64,000 nucleotides of DNA, from the NCBI GenBank assembly GCA_021399435.1, contig JAJTUP010000005.1, positions 682,001 through 746,000 of the forward strand, read 5' to 3'. This stretch comes from Diaporthe sp. PMI_573. Its lineage: Eukaryota > Ascomycota > Sordariomycetes > Diaporthales > Diaporthaceae. A program made the translations under genes and the position numbers. Below, piece by piece: positions 32,529 to 43,710 of the stretch. The number at the start of each line of letters is the position of its first letter. Position 1 is the stretch's first letter. The notes beneath the pieces are model-generated. The model saw only the letters and a list, made by a program, of their open reading frames with translations. It was not told where the DNA came from and did not search any database.

Positions 32529-32700
32529 CTCTAAATTGACCGAATTAATTGAAAATAAGGAATTTAAAGTAGTTGGCACTAATTGGTGCCAATTTTAACT
32601 AACCCTTTGGCACCTAGTGGGTGCTGGGGTTGGTAAAAGTTGGTTAAGTTAGCAAAAGTGTCCTACTGACTGGTATAACCCACTGACTGGTAAACCACGT
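32529..32700 (-). repeat. Right terminal inverted repeat
   Basis: Reverse complement partner of the left repeat. It ends CCACGT immediately before the TA target duplicate. Confidence 0.92.
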
Positions 32701-32701
32701 T

Positions 32702-33205
32702 ATAAAAATATTTATAATTAGTAATTATTAGAAAAAAATATTTTATATTATTATAGACAGTAGTTAAGTATTAATTATATAGAATGTAAGTAGTTTCAGA
32801 ATTTGGGCTAGATGTACTTTTTTGGTGAGTGACAGGGAGCGCGAAATCCGATTTTGGGCGCGCGAATATCTGTTTTCCACTTTAATTGCCGTAGCGCAAT
32901 TGTCAGGAGTGCGAGCAAATCAAAACCGGTTGCCGGATCCGTCGCTAATACATATCTGGGAGTCAATGAAACAATCCATACTTTGTATAAGAGTGTAAAG
33001 CTCGATTAAACAATGAATGCACGGTAGATTGACCGCACGCGGTGATGCATTTGTCTCGGAGAGAAAAATATCCCTGTTGAACGTCGCGAATTGATTGGGA
33101 AGGCCTACCCAGACATCTAGGACATGCAGACTTCAGCAATATAGAACCTTCGTCGTATACATTGCCACCCTTGTTGGATGGCAAGTCTTGTTGTTCAATG
33201 GTATC
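32702..33205. other. Intergenic region
   Basis: 504 bp between the transposon and the kinase-like gene. The first third is AT-rich. No gene is recognised. Confidence 0.55.
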
Positions 33206-34971
33206 ATGGCGGCGTCTCGAAACTACAAACAAATAGGAGTCCTTTTACCAATCGAAACAGATGTTGCAGAAAACTCGCGAGTTTTGTATGACGCCAGAGT
33301 ACTTCAGCGGGATGAATTTATGAACGATGGGTTCCTCTTCGTAGGAGGGCTCCAAATGGGATTTACCGGTAAAGTCGCGCCTTCGGGTGAGAGACTAAAG
33401 AGAGACCAGAGCATCTTCGTAGTCCAATCCGTATCGACGGGCGAGCTGTTTGCCAACAAACTCATAGAAGCAGCGTGGGACCCTACTACGTTACTATCCC
33501 TCCCGCCGCTCGAGCTGAGAGTGTCTACATACCGCCACGCCATCGGTGACCCGAACATTGATATACCGGGCATTAATGGAAATGATTCCCACCGGAAGTG
33601 GGTACTACCAAATGTACCTTATTTCAACAAGCTCCGCTTCTGGCAGGAGTTAGACCCACAGGATCCCACCAGTCCGAATTGTACTGTTTACTCACTCTTC
33701 TACGAGTAAGCCAACTAGGCAGGATCATCCAACTAGGGACAATACTGATCTTGTGTGTTGTAGGTTCTGCAATGGAGGTACAGTGAGGCAACTTATGGAC
33801 AATTATAATGAGCAGGCGACTGCTATCCCAGAGCACTTTATATGGTAAATCCAAATCCTATCATTAGTCATTATTTCTAGCTAAATTTCCCAAACCTAAG
33901 TTTAATAACAGGCTTGTAGCAGAACAGCTGTTTCTAGCACTAGTATCAATGAATTTTGGTGGCCAACCTACACCCGATGACGAGGATGATGGGGATGACA
34001 GGAGTCGGCATGGGAGCGAATCAGATGACTCGAACAATCAGCCCAATAATTGGGCCCGTATATATCACCGTGATCTGGTGAGTATCCAAGAACTGTGCAA
34101 TACTTGTCAATTCATATTTCTAACGAGGTCATAGCATGCCGCTAATGTATTCATAAACTACCCGCCTAGAGGACCTGGCCGTACACCAAGGGCAGGTCTC
34201 GAGAGCAACGCTTTCCCTGAAATCGTACTCGGAGACTTTGGAAATTCAGGAATACAAGACGAAGACCTCGCGATCATACCGGTGTCCGCCTATGGGGCCC
34301 CAGTAGGAGCATCGAATGACAACGAGGGCTCTTTGGAGGAATGGGAAGATATCTTCTCAGTAGGGGAGCTGCTGCGGGAGATGTCCATGACGCACATTCC
34401 GCATACCGGCTTCAACGACATGAGGCCGGCCGATAGGTGGGTGCAGGATGTAAACCGGGAGGGCACGGCGCCGCCGTACTCGGCCGAGCTTATCGAGCTG
34501 CTGCAGCGCTTTGAGTACCCGGACATGATGAGGTTGATGGTCCGGGATCTGCTGGAGGCCGTGCATACCACCTTCCCCAGCCCAGAAGATCTGCGCGACA
34601 TTTTGCTGCCCCAGGCACAGGCGCAGGTCGTCAGCTTTCGGAAGCCGGCCAATAGGCCGGCTGGATATTATAACAATATGGATGTTTCGTGGACAAAGCC
34701 GGAACAGCTCATGCCATTCTCGTATATAATGAGGTACGCGACTGAAGCAGGGGACGGGCCCGATGGAGGCCCCCCCTCTGAACAGGATGGTGGTGACTCT
34801 GATGGCGACCAAGGCGAAAGCGGCTCCGGTGACGACGGAGAAGACAGGAATGTAGACATTTCCAGTTCGCCCTCGTCTTCCGAAGAGGGACAAGAGGGCT
34901 CTGTTCAGCCGTCCGATGCCGCACAGCAGCCAGCCAGAGGACTCAGAAGACTCAGGCGAAGCAGACGGTGA
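33206..34971 (+). CDS. Protein-kinase-like protein with acidic tail
   Basis: Four exons (33206-33705, 33764-33844, 33912-34077, 34135-34971) join in phase to 527 residues. The kinase C-lobe is plain: YHRDLHAANVFI (the catalytic loop, assembled across the third intron, near residue 246) and VLGDFGNSG (about residue 283). YEFCNGGTVRQLMD fits the hinge and D helix. The N-lobe is divergent: a weak glycine loop in GGLQMGFTGKV and a possible ATP-binding Lys in LFANKLI. The catalytic Asp, Asn and DFG are kept, so activity is plausible. After the kinase fold comes a low-complexity tail rich in Asp, Glu, Gly and Ser, then a basic end (RRLRRSRR). It is unlike common signalling kinases; lineage-specific fungal kinase families fit better. 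It is flanked by the transposon and a HET gene. Confidence 0.8.
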
Positions 34972-35505
34972 CGACCAAGAAAGCGATGGGAGCTCCTCCC
35001 CAGCTCCCGCCCCCCTCCAGTTCCTCCCCCGCCACCTACTTCTGAGCAGCTTGCAATGCGTGAGCTGAGAAAGCTGCACAAGTGGAACGGAGCGAAGCCG
35101 CGGTACGTGCTGCGCGGTCTCGGGTTCCGGGTTCCTGTCATATTGCCACTGAAGACTCCGCCATGAGTGTGAGTGGTGTGTCCAGCCGATATAAGACTTG
35201 TATGGATTGCGTTTAAGATAGCCGCAGCCGCAGCCTCCCGTGGTAGAAGGCGTGATAAGGACGAGGCCGTGTTCAATTGCTTGCATGGACAACAGGTCAA
35301 TGGTCGCGAGACATTTGACTGGAGTATGAATTCATGATGGAAAAGTACGAGTCGATTCAACCTAAAACACTCAATCAAGCTCTCTTCCTCAGTTGCTTCC
35401 CGGAAATCCACCTATCATGGGGGCAAGGCACGTGTTCAGTTATTCGTCGCCGCTTAAACAATAATATGATTTGTAACCACGAGATTCCCATTATCTCTCT
35501 CTTGT
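34972..35505. other. Intergenic region between convergent genes
   Basis: 534 bp between the kinase-like and HET gene 3' ends. ORFs here and antisense to the kinase are shadows. Confidence 0.55.
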
Positions 35506-37653
35506 TCAAATAATCTCAAACGTCTGCGCCATTTCATCGATGCGGCTCTCGCCCAGCTCGTGCAGAATCTCGCCTTGCATTTTGCCGTCGACATATGCTG
35601 CCCCTACGATCTCCATATATCTACCTCCCCAGTCACAGCTTGGCCTCAGGATGACAGGAACGCTGTTCCCAAAGAGCAGCACGAGCGTATCCCCTATCCG
35701 CGCCGCTTTGGGAGCTATCCCCAGCAGGTTCTCTTGGAACTCGTTAATGTTGGACACGAATATCCGCCGGTTGAACGTCATATCGCGCACCCTTTTGAGG
35801 AATGCAGTGGTATTTGGGTCCACGTTGTCTTCACTCCCCAGGATTTCAAGCGTGTCAAGGCCCCGTGACTCCAAAATACACTTGAACAGGTGTTTGAATG
35901 CAAGACCAAATCGCATTGGCGCTCGCTTGCCACCAGCATCCCGGTCACAGACAAGCGTACGCCAGACCTTGCGGACCGTAACATCGGGTAATGTGCGTAG
36001 CGCATCACAGCCCTTTGTGAAGAGAATTCCGGTTAGCTCGAGCGCATCTCTCGAGATCAGGCCGTCCGCCATGCGTGTAGACAGATCCGTGATTGTTCCG
36101 AGCTGGATACCACCCACTTGAAGAACTGGGTTCTCCAATGCTCTTCGTCCATCCATTGAATTTCTGGGCACGCCTTGCCCGCCAGGACGCCGCCGTGGTC
36201 TGACCAGTGGACCAAAGCTTGCTTCTGGTTTCATGCCGTGCGAAGCATCGTATATCGCAGGCACGTTGACCAGGCCGTCTCCGTTGACTCGAAGTTTCCC
36301 CGAGCGCACTGCCTGGCCCTGGCTTTCGGGTGAACCGTGCGGCAGCTCGTCCAGGGGAGCCAGCCACGAAGGTGTGGTAGGCTCCTCACAAGCGACGATC
36401 AGATGCCTGTTACGAGGGTTTCTGGATCGCTTGACCGGGGCCCAGGGAACCAAGATGAGATCCAGCAAACCCTGGCGCTCGATGCGTGTTGAGACAAAGT
36501 CCGCGAATACTTGCATCTCACTCTTGTTGTAGTCAACGGATATCGTGTCGCCGTCGTGTGCGAGGCAGAGCAAGGCGTATACCAGGTCGCGAGGGTCAGT
36601 GGCCTCAGAGCCACGGAACCGCAAAACCAGCTCTACAATGGACATCGTACGCGCGATGATGTCTCCGGAAGAAGACGTTTGCAGCAGTTCGTTGCGCCCG
36701 TTGAGGAGTGTAACTGCTACATCCGGAGTGATTCCTAGCGTGGCATATTGAGTCCCAGACAAAGTCGAGAACAACTCCTCGGCGACCTTCAAGTCGTGCA
36801 GGTCGACCTGGTGCCGGCCAACAACGACGATGGCCTCAGCCGCCAGAGCGACTTCCTGGATCACCCATCGTCTTCTCCAGTAGTTGCGAGAGAGCAGAGA
36901 CGTCAGAGCTGTCTGTATGCGAAGCACAAAGCCAGTTTCGGAGGCAGATTTACCATTTCCCCTGGGATTCGAGAAGAAATCGGGGCGGAATACTGCGTGT
37001 AAGTGATCGAAGAGGAAATCACTGCTTGGGTCGGACTCGCCCAACCATAAGATAACGCGGAAGGCTTGCCGGTAAATCTTTCCCATCATGGAGACTTGTA
37101 AACTCCTCTCCGCTTTATCATATTGATTGATGCATAGCGCGTCAACCCAGAGAAGCAATGGCCTATTCCGCATGCGCAGACTGTGGAGCGCGGTGTACAA
37201 TTTGGGCCCAACCTCAAAGTCAGTTGGCGGCGTGAACCCAGATTCATTCTCATCTGATAGCAGAATTCTTTGCGCTGGCTCTGGAGTCCCCCAAACATAT
37301 GAAAGTGCTTCGTAGGAGCTAGGCGTGTCGATGCTGTCTGTGATGAGAGAACAGTGAACAACGTCGCCTGGCTCAGCCGGGTGCAGGCGGAGAAGTCGGA
37401 ACTCCCCTCTCCCGATTCGTTTATATGTGTAGCTGGCACGCGTGATCTCCTCGACAACATCATCGTTATCCGGCGAGTCGGTTCGATTTTGCAGACTGCC
37501 CGGCCTCTCCGGAGGTGGCAGGGATTGCGAGGGCATGGAGTTGAGCATCGAGTCGTTCTTGGGCAGTTTTGCACGTTTAGACGCACGGCCTCCAGTGATG
37601 CTCTCAGCGGAGGCAAGACGTTTCATTTTCGAATTTGATGACAACATTGCCAT
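35506..37653 (-). CDS. HET-domain protein with basic N-terminal region
   Basis: 715 residues in one exon. The HET domain starts near residue 112 with YEALSYVWGTPEP, then LLWVDALCINQYD, RQAFRVILWLGESD and NYWRRRWVIQEVAL. The long C-terminal region includes DLVYALLCLAHDG and ends with AAYVDGKMQGEILHELGE. Basic clusters KMKR (near residue 9) and KRAKLPK (near residue 28) could form a bipartite nuclear localisation signal, which is not usual for this family. An acidic/proline linker follows. The gene converges on the kinase-like gene. The function is probably incompatibility or self/non-self signalling; the ligand is unknown. Confidence 0.93.
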   Translation of the reverse strand: MAMLSSNSKMKRLASAESITGGRASKRAKLPKNDSMLNSMPSQSLPPPERPGSLQNRTDSPDNDDVVEEITRASYTYKRIGRGEFRLLRLHPAEPGDVVHCSLITDSIDTPSSYEALSYVWGTPEPAQRILLSDENESGFTPPTDFEVGPKLYTALHSLRMRNRPLLLWVDALCINQYDKAERSLQVSMMGKIYRQAFRVILWLGESDPSSDFLFDHLHAVFRPDFFSNPRGNGKSASETGFVLRIQTALTSLLSRNYWRRRWVIQEVALAAEAIVVVGRHQVDLHDLKVAEELFSTLSGTQYATLGITPDVAVTLLNGRNELLQTSSSGDIIARTMSIVELVLRFRGSEATDPRDLVYALLCLAHDGDTISVDYNKSEMQVFADFVSTRIERQGLLDLILVPWAPVKRSRNPRNRHLIVACEEPTTPSWLAPLDELPHGSPESQGQAVRSGKLRVNGDGLVNVPAIYDASHGMKPEASFGPLVRPRRRPGGQGVPRNSMDGRRALENPVLQVGGIQLGTITDLSTRMADGLISRDALELTGILFTKGCDALRTLPDVTVRKVWRTLVCDRDAGGKRAPMRFGLAFKHLFKCILESRGLDTLEILGSEDNVDPNTTAFLKRVRDMTFNRRIFVSNINEFQENLLGIAPKAARIGDTLVLLFGNSVPVILRPSCDWGGRYMEIVGAAYVDGKMQGEILHELGESRIDEMAQTFEII

Positions 37654-38203
37654 GGTCTCGCAGTCGGGGTTGAAGCTTTCTCAAATCTTCATGCTGGTGT
37701 GAATCATTCTGTGTGTATCGTGATCCGTTGAATATTGCTCGCGATAAATGGAATCGTCATAAACAAAGGTGGGGAAATATCGCAGACAGAATGGATTTGT
37801 GACAACAGGGAACAGGACGGATGAGATAAAAGACGTACAGGTTATGCCCAAAGGGTTTTCTGGGCTCCTGTTAGGCCTACAGCTGCTGCTGACCGACAAT
37901 GGTGGCGTTGCACTGCCCCCTTCGTCGAGGTGCATCTGCGTTTGACAAGCTGGACAAAAGTCAGGAGCACTGCCACGAAAGCGCCCGCTCTTGTCTGAGC
38001 ACATATCTGTCGAAGTATCATTATAGGAAGTGTTTTTACACTTAGACTTGGCAAACCACTTTGCAGCAGTGCCACAGCGATCAGGACATCAACGCTGGGC
38101 AACACTAAAGACACGACGTGCGTATGACCGGCAGTCATAAATGGCATTAAACGTCATACCGCAGACTGTTTTTATAAAACTTGAAGACTCGATGAGCCCT
38201 TCC

Positions 38204-38273
<70 letters not shown>

Positions 38274-38883
38274 TCCAAAGCCAGTCACCTTGGAGCTGAA
38301 TCGAGAGTAGTTCTGTGTGAGACTCGAGGAGTCCGAATCTGTAAGTTGTCAGGCTACCCACCACCTCACACAATGCAGCTCATGAACAGGGCAGCACTCT
38401 TTATAATATCATTTCAAGGCTGATTTCAATGTCGTGTAACCAAAAGTCTTGCATCTTGCGACCCTGCTCTCGCAACAGTTGCATAGGCCAGACGGCAACA
38501 TAGGTACCTGAAATCGAAGGCGTCATCAGCAGCTGGTGAGAACGTTAGAAGTTTCCTTCATCATCATAAATTTAGAGACTAGGGTGACTTTATCTCAATG
38601 CGAAACACAAAATAACTTACTCAGTACTTGCTTCACCCAGCAAATACATGATCGATTCTGTGACTAATATTGAATTATTAGGCCTATACTAGAAACCAGT
38701 GGTGAAAGCATTTGTCACACGTTTGTGACACTACCTACGTATGCTTTATTCTGATCAAAAGATTGACCCCAGATTTTCTCCAACGAATCCGAACTCACTT
38801 CCTTCAAATTCTCAGTTCGGTCATTGTTGGCTGCGTGCTGGTAACGTTGAAGCCATTCCTCCGTTCACATAGGTCGATAAGTG
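37654..38883. other. Intergenic region with microsatellite
   Basis: 1.2 kb without a supported gene. It contains the GACA array listed next. Confidence 0.5.
38204..38272. repeat. (GACA)n microsatellite
   Basis: About 17 uninterrupted tandem copies of GACA over 69 bp. Confidence 0.98.
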
Positions 38884-39784
38884 CTACGAATTTCCTCCAT
38901 TCACTGGCAGACACTGGCCAGTCATGAAGCTTGACCAATCAGATAGAAGAAAAATAATGGTGTCCGCAATATCCGTCGCATACGCCATCCTTCCTTTGGG
39001 TATGGTAGCAGTCTGAGCTTTGCCCACGGCGACAGTAGGGTCGTCCTTCGGTGCACCAGCAATGATAGCCTCAGCCAACGGAGTATCAGTGGCACCTGGC
39101 TGCGTCAGCGATCCGTCACATATAATGCGAATGTGCGAGCACTTACCTGGAGCAATCAAGTTCACGCGAAGCTTTGGAAAGTCTCGTGCCCACGTCCTCG
39201 TCAAACCAAGGACAGCGTGTTTCGATGCCGTGTACGCAGCCATCCCAGGGACGCCGCGCCGAGAGGCTCCGCTTCCGACAATGACGATTGACCCTTGGCC
39301 AACGCTTCGTACCGAACCAGGAATGACACCCGGCGCCTCAATATCCTCTTGGGTCGACATGCGGCGCATAGCCTCGGTGGCCATGTTCCAAGTCCCCGTC
39401 ACATTGATGTCCATCGTTCTTTGAAACATCGCATCGGTTCCGAACTTGCCCTCCCAGCTGCCGACACCAGCTGAGTTCACGAGTCCGTCGAGCCGCCCGG
39501 GTATGGAATCCAAGAAGGATTGGGCATCTTGTCGCTTTGTCACGTCGCACTGAAGGGTGACCTTGCATTTGTCTTGGTTCTGAAGCTCATTTGGAATCCG
39601 AGAACAGATGTCTGCCACGTACACAGTTGCGCCGAGGGCGAGTAGCGTCCTGGTGACTGCGAGTCCAATCCCAGAGCATCCTCCCTGCGAGATGTTAGCA
39701 TATACTTGCGAGACTACCCTTAATGACTTTCAAACTAACCGTAACAGCGATTTGACGTCCAGTGAAAGACAGGGAACCTTCCAT
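38884..39784 (-). CDS. Short-chain dehydrogenase/reductase
   Basis: 264 residues from three exons: 39784-39740 (15 codons), 39684-39147 and 39095-38884. The first intron falls inside the cofactor loop, so AVT joins GGCSGIGLAV. The second is 51 bp, in frame and without stops; removing it restores the usual APGATDTPL. The NSAG motif and the catalytic Tyr/Lys in AAYTASKHAV are present, as is the typical FabG-like ending TGQCLPVNGG. Asp in YVADIC suggests NAD preference. It lies 1.4 kb upstream of, and divergent from, the fusion hydrolase gene. Its substrate is unknown; a role in the same catabolic route is a guess from proximity. Confidence 0.92.
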
Positions 39785-41144
39785 TGTAGAGTTTGAATTA
39801 TTTGATTAGGATCCAAGTGCATTCGCGTGAGCTGACTCCGCAAGTCAATAACGTCCACCGGTAAGCCTGTGTGTCTTGGCCCGTACCCACAGATCAGCAC
39901 TGAAACTATCACGTAGTGAGCTGCAGACTGAGAGCGTAGGTAATGGGTAGTTGTCTAGAAGTCTAGCTATTTGGGCCACAAGAAAACTGGTGGCGTTTTG
40001 AAGCCCGCCGGGCGGTTGCCTGGCGGCTTATGCATCCAAGCATGCTAGCCTCAAGCCCAAGTGCTTACAGGCCCTTTATCTCGCTTTGCGGCTTCTGCGG
40101 CACGTCGTACCGCAAGTGTTGTGTAACCTCATGCAGGCAACTGGGCCAGCTGTTGCCAGAGCTTTCCCAGCCTGATCATGGCGCTTCCAGCAGTAAATGC
40201 AGAACACGCTTTATACATCCGAGGAGAGTTTCCGAACACGGAATGAGTCGAGTATGCCCAAGGGCAGTTCTGGTATTGAGGCGGCTCTGGCATGTCACTA
40301 CCGGGCAAGCATGCCGCTCTTTGATACTGACATTCTCCTCTACCACTAGTAACCCGGGTTGTATTGCTTAGTAGCGTCCCGGCTCATGGCCGACATGACG
40401 ATCTTCGAAATCTTTTACCATCTTGCTGTCCTCGAAGACAGCTCCACCGCGAGGGAGAATGAGTTTCCTCCCAAAAATTCAAATAATGGATTGGTGTGAT
40501 TGGGCTGATTGGGACATGCCCACTGCATACCATTTGGACTGATACGCTCTGCAAGTGAATACCTCCACGGTGTGGCGGCAATCTGACAGCAACACCCTCA
40601 AGTCAATCAACATACTTGTCCCAAACAAATTTTCCTTTTGCAGCACATATTGTTGACTGTGGGCACCAAGCTTGCTTGGGCTGAAGATTACAGCCGGGTG
40701 CCACGTGCAATACCGCGAATGCTTCTGGGGTCAACAGTGGGATGGTAGTGGGTCAGATGCGCGCCGCCATCGCCGCCCTTGTCCGCATATCTCCGCTCCT
40801 CCCCGCTTTCACCGCTATGGACTGCATATGACAGGGTTCAAAGGCGGCTCCGAGCCACCTGGGCCCGTGTCAGTGTCATCAACTAAGTGGTGCATGGCTT
40901 GCTGCCTTCCCGGCATCTCGGAGTGGAGCGACTCGGGCAATGACGAGATTTTGGGATTTTCACTCCCGGCAGTGGCACAAAGGTAGCAAGCAGTAGGACT
41001 ACCTATCTTCTTGCGATTTCGGTCACATTTCCTATTTGAGCACACAGATCTGCCACGCCTGCATTTTTCTTACAGCACTCCAAGCACCCGTGTTTTGCCC
41101 AGGGGTCCAAGCCACCTCCGAGACAATCATCTAGTGCGAACAAG
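39785..41144. other. Divergent intergenic region
   Basis: 1.36 kb between the SDR and the fusion hydrolase starts. No gene is supported and no clear palindrome was noticed. Confidence 0.5.
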
Positions 41145-42979
41145 ATGGCAAAGCTCACCAACTATGTTGCCTTCGTGCATCCCGAGACGGGCGCGGAGCA
41201 GATTGGTCATCTAGACCAGGAGAACGGCACGCTTCAGCCGCTCAGCTTCGGTTCTGGGACACCCGTGCGGAGTCTTTACCAGGTGATCGAAGCCGGGTCT
41301 CGAGACAATATCAGTGCCGCTGAGTCGCCCTTGCCGACCGCGTCCGTCAGGATCCTGCCTGTCATCTCAGGTCGTGATGTCCTCGCAGTAGGCAAAAACT
41401 ACATGGAGCATGCCAAGGAGTTCAACAGCTCTGGCTTCGACAGCTCCGACAAGGTCGATCGCCCCAGCCACCCGGTCATCTTCACCAAGAGAGCGACTTC
41501 GATTATCGCTGACGGGGAGGAGATATTGCTCCACGGGGGATTCACCTCGACTGTCGATTACGAAGGCGAGATTGGTGTCATCATCTCAAAGTCTGGTTTC
41601 CGGGTCTCGGCGCAAGACGCGTGGGATTATGTCTGGGGATACACCATCATCAACGACGTGACTGCCCGCGAGCGGCAGCGCGACCATAAGCAGTTCTATA
41701 TTGGAAAGTCGCCCGACACTTTCTGCCCTATTGTGAGTACCCGGTAATATCCTCGGGCCAGCAACGGACCATGACCTCGCTCACATTGGGAACACTCAAG
41801 GGTCCCATTGCAGTGCCGAAGGAAGATTTGCCCAAGACTCTGAAGATTCAAACCCATGTTAACGGCGAACTGCGACAAGACTCATCTACAGAAGACTTGA
41901 TCTTCTCAATCCCCGAGCTCATCGAAACGTTGTCTGCGGGCCAGACTCTGCGACCGGGCGACGTCCTCGCTACCGGGACCCCCGCGGGCGTGGGCATCGG
42001 CAAGACGCCCCCGGTCTATCTTAAGCCCGGCGATGAGGTGGCCATCTCTGTCACTGGCCTCGGCACCCTGACCAACAGGGTCGCGCAGCCGGATGCCATC
42101 AACACCATGGGGAAACGTAACAGCGCCGCGAGCTCGTTTACCCTCATCAACTCCGACAAGGCTGTCGGCCGAGGTGATGCCCTGACCGTTATTGATGGCA
42201 AGCCGGTCTCATACAACAAGCTTGGCTCAGGCCCCGAGAACATCGTCTTCGTCCATGGCCTCGGCGGGACAAAGGACTACTGGACACCGTTGGTTTCTGC
42301 CCTTGCCCTTCCGGACCGGGCAACAGTTCACTTGTACGACTTTGAGGGCCACGGCCAGACGCCTACGCACCCCCTAAGCCCACTGACCGTCTCATCCATG
42401 GCCAACGACCTCGCAGGAATATTTCAAGCCGCCAGCGCCTCCACCACAGCGCCAGCCACACTGGTCGCCCACTCCTTCGGCTGCCTGGTCGCGCTGAAAT
42501 TCACACTGGAAAACCCAGCGCTCGTCAAGAAGCTGGTCCTCGTCGGGCCGCCGCCGTCCCCGCTGCCGGACACAGGTGCCCAGGCCTCTCTCGCCCGCGC
42601 CGCGCTCGTGCGGAGTAGGGGAATGGCGGCCGTCGTCGACGCCGTAGTCGCTGCGGGAACGTCGGATGCCTCCAAGCGCAACAACCCCCTCGCCGTCGCC
42701 GCGGTGCGCATGTCCGTGCTGGGGCAGCACCCCGAGGCGTACGCCAAGGCCTGTCATGCCCTCGCTGAATCAAAGACGACAACTCTTGGTGTTGAGGGCG
42801 TCGCAGTCCCGACGCTGATCATCACTGGCGCCGATGACAAGGTGTCGCCTCCAGCGGTGTGTGAGCAGTACAAGGCGAGGATCAAGGACTCCCGTCTCGT
42901 GGTGATCCCCGATGTCGGGCACTGGCATGTCTTGGAGGATGTCAATGGTGTTTCTAAAGCTGTTAAAGAGTTCTTGTAA
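41145..42979 (+). CDS. Fumarylacetoacetate hydrolase-family / alpha/beta hydrolase fusion protein
   Basis: One 588-residue protein from two exons (41145-41732 and 41801-42979) joined at DTFCPI-GPIAVP, so the fusion is not an annotation artefact of the intron. Residues 1 to about 290 form a fumarylacetoacetate hydrolase (FAH) superfamily domain. Metal ligands are Glu140 and Glu142 (DYEGEIGV) and Asp171 (INDVTARE), and the end ATGTPAGVGIG is typical. After a linker of about 30 residues, residues 328-588 form an alpha/beta hydrolase with an oxyanion region (VHGLGG), nucleophile Ser421 (VAHSFGC), an acid near 541 (GADDK) and His570 (VGHWH). The second half resembles 3-oxoadipate enol-lactonase or C-C bond hydrolases. 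FAH-type hydratases or isomerases and such hydrolases act in neighbouring steps of aromatic ring-cleavage pathways. The protein is probably cytosolic. Confidence 0.92.
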
Positions 42980-43710
42980 GTTTCTAAGGTGCGCAACTTA
43001 GGTAATGTGCCGCTGAATTGGCTGTATACCGTCACGATTGAGGCCGTAGAACTGATTTCCAATGTCCATGTATGTAAGTGATCGAAATGCTCCCAAGAGT
43101 CTAATGGCGCAAAGTGACCATGCACCTAGGGAGTATGATAGTAGTATGTGGGCTGGCTGGCTAGATTTATCTTAAGAATGGGGGTGATAAAAGACATGTG
43201 GGGCAGCTATCCTGGACTGCAGTGCCAAGCTTACACCATTGAGATACATAATCCTTCAGGGTAAAGGCTCTCCCACTCCGTGATATGTTTCCCCCTAGAC
43301 ATAGAACCCCCCAAGGAATTAAGTTGTCTCTTTGGTGGCAAACAGCCGGTAAACACATCGAAATTTCCCATGCAGCTCCGTCAATCAATGATTATTTGAC
43401 AAGTAACCGAATCTTCCTTGTACAGGGTAAAGTTTACAACACCTTGCGTCACGCAATGGGTGATCCAGATGCAGCGAAGTCGGATCCAGTCCCGATCCGA
43501 GAAAACTCCGACTTATCATCGGCACCGCAGCCGAATTGTACCACAAGCCACGTATATAAAGTGTCATAAACGTCACCTATCCTTTACTATCTCCACTGCT
43601 ATCTTGATTTTTAAAAATAACTAATAGGAATCAGTGAGTCACGTCTTGATGTATCTCCCGTTGATTAAGCATGATGGTCAAATAATAGGAATGCTGACCT
43701 CGTCTTGATA
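42980..43710. other. Intergenic region
   Basis: 731 bp between the fusion gene and the cupin gene. It may hold a non-coding or very short first exon of the cupin gene; nothing is certain. Confidence 0.4.

Larger units (their letters stand above)
29888..32700. mobile_element. Fot1/pogo-type (Tc1/mariner superfamily) DNA transposon, RIP-mutated
   Basis: A 2.8-kb element bounded by terminal inverted repeats of about 173 bp (29888-30060 and 32529-32700), both beginning ACGTGGTTTACCAGTCAGTG from the outside. It is flanked by a TA dinucleotide on each side (29886-29887 and 32701-32702), the Tc1/mariner target-site duplication. Most differences between the repeats are transitions, as RIP would cause. 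Each repeat carries CCAGTCAGTGGG or a near copy twice, a possible transposase-binding array. The interior is AT-rich apart from a G-rich low-complexity stretch near 30850-30950, and encodes a dead transposase on the minus strand. Confidence 0.93.

Noticed and set aside
34357..35292. 311-codon ORF antisense to the kinase-like gene
   Set aside because: Low-complexity mirror of the acidic tail; the sense strand has intact HRD and DFG motifs and consistent splicing.
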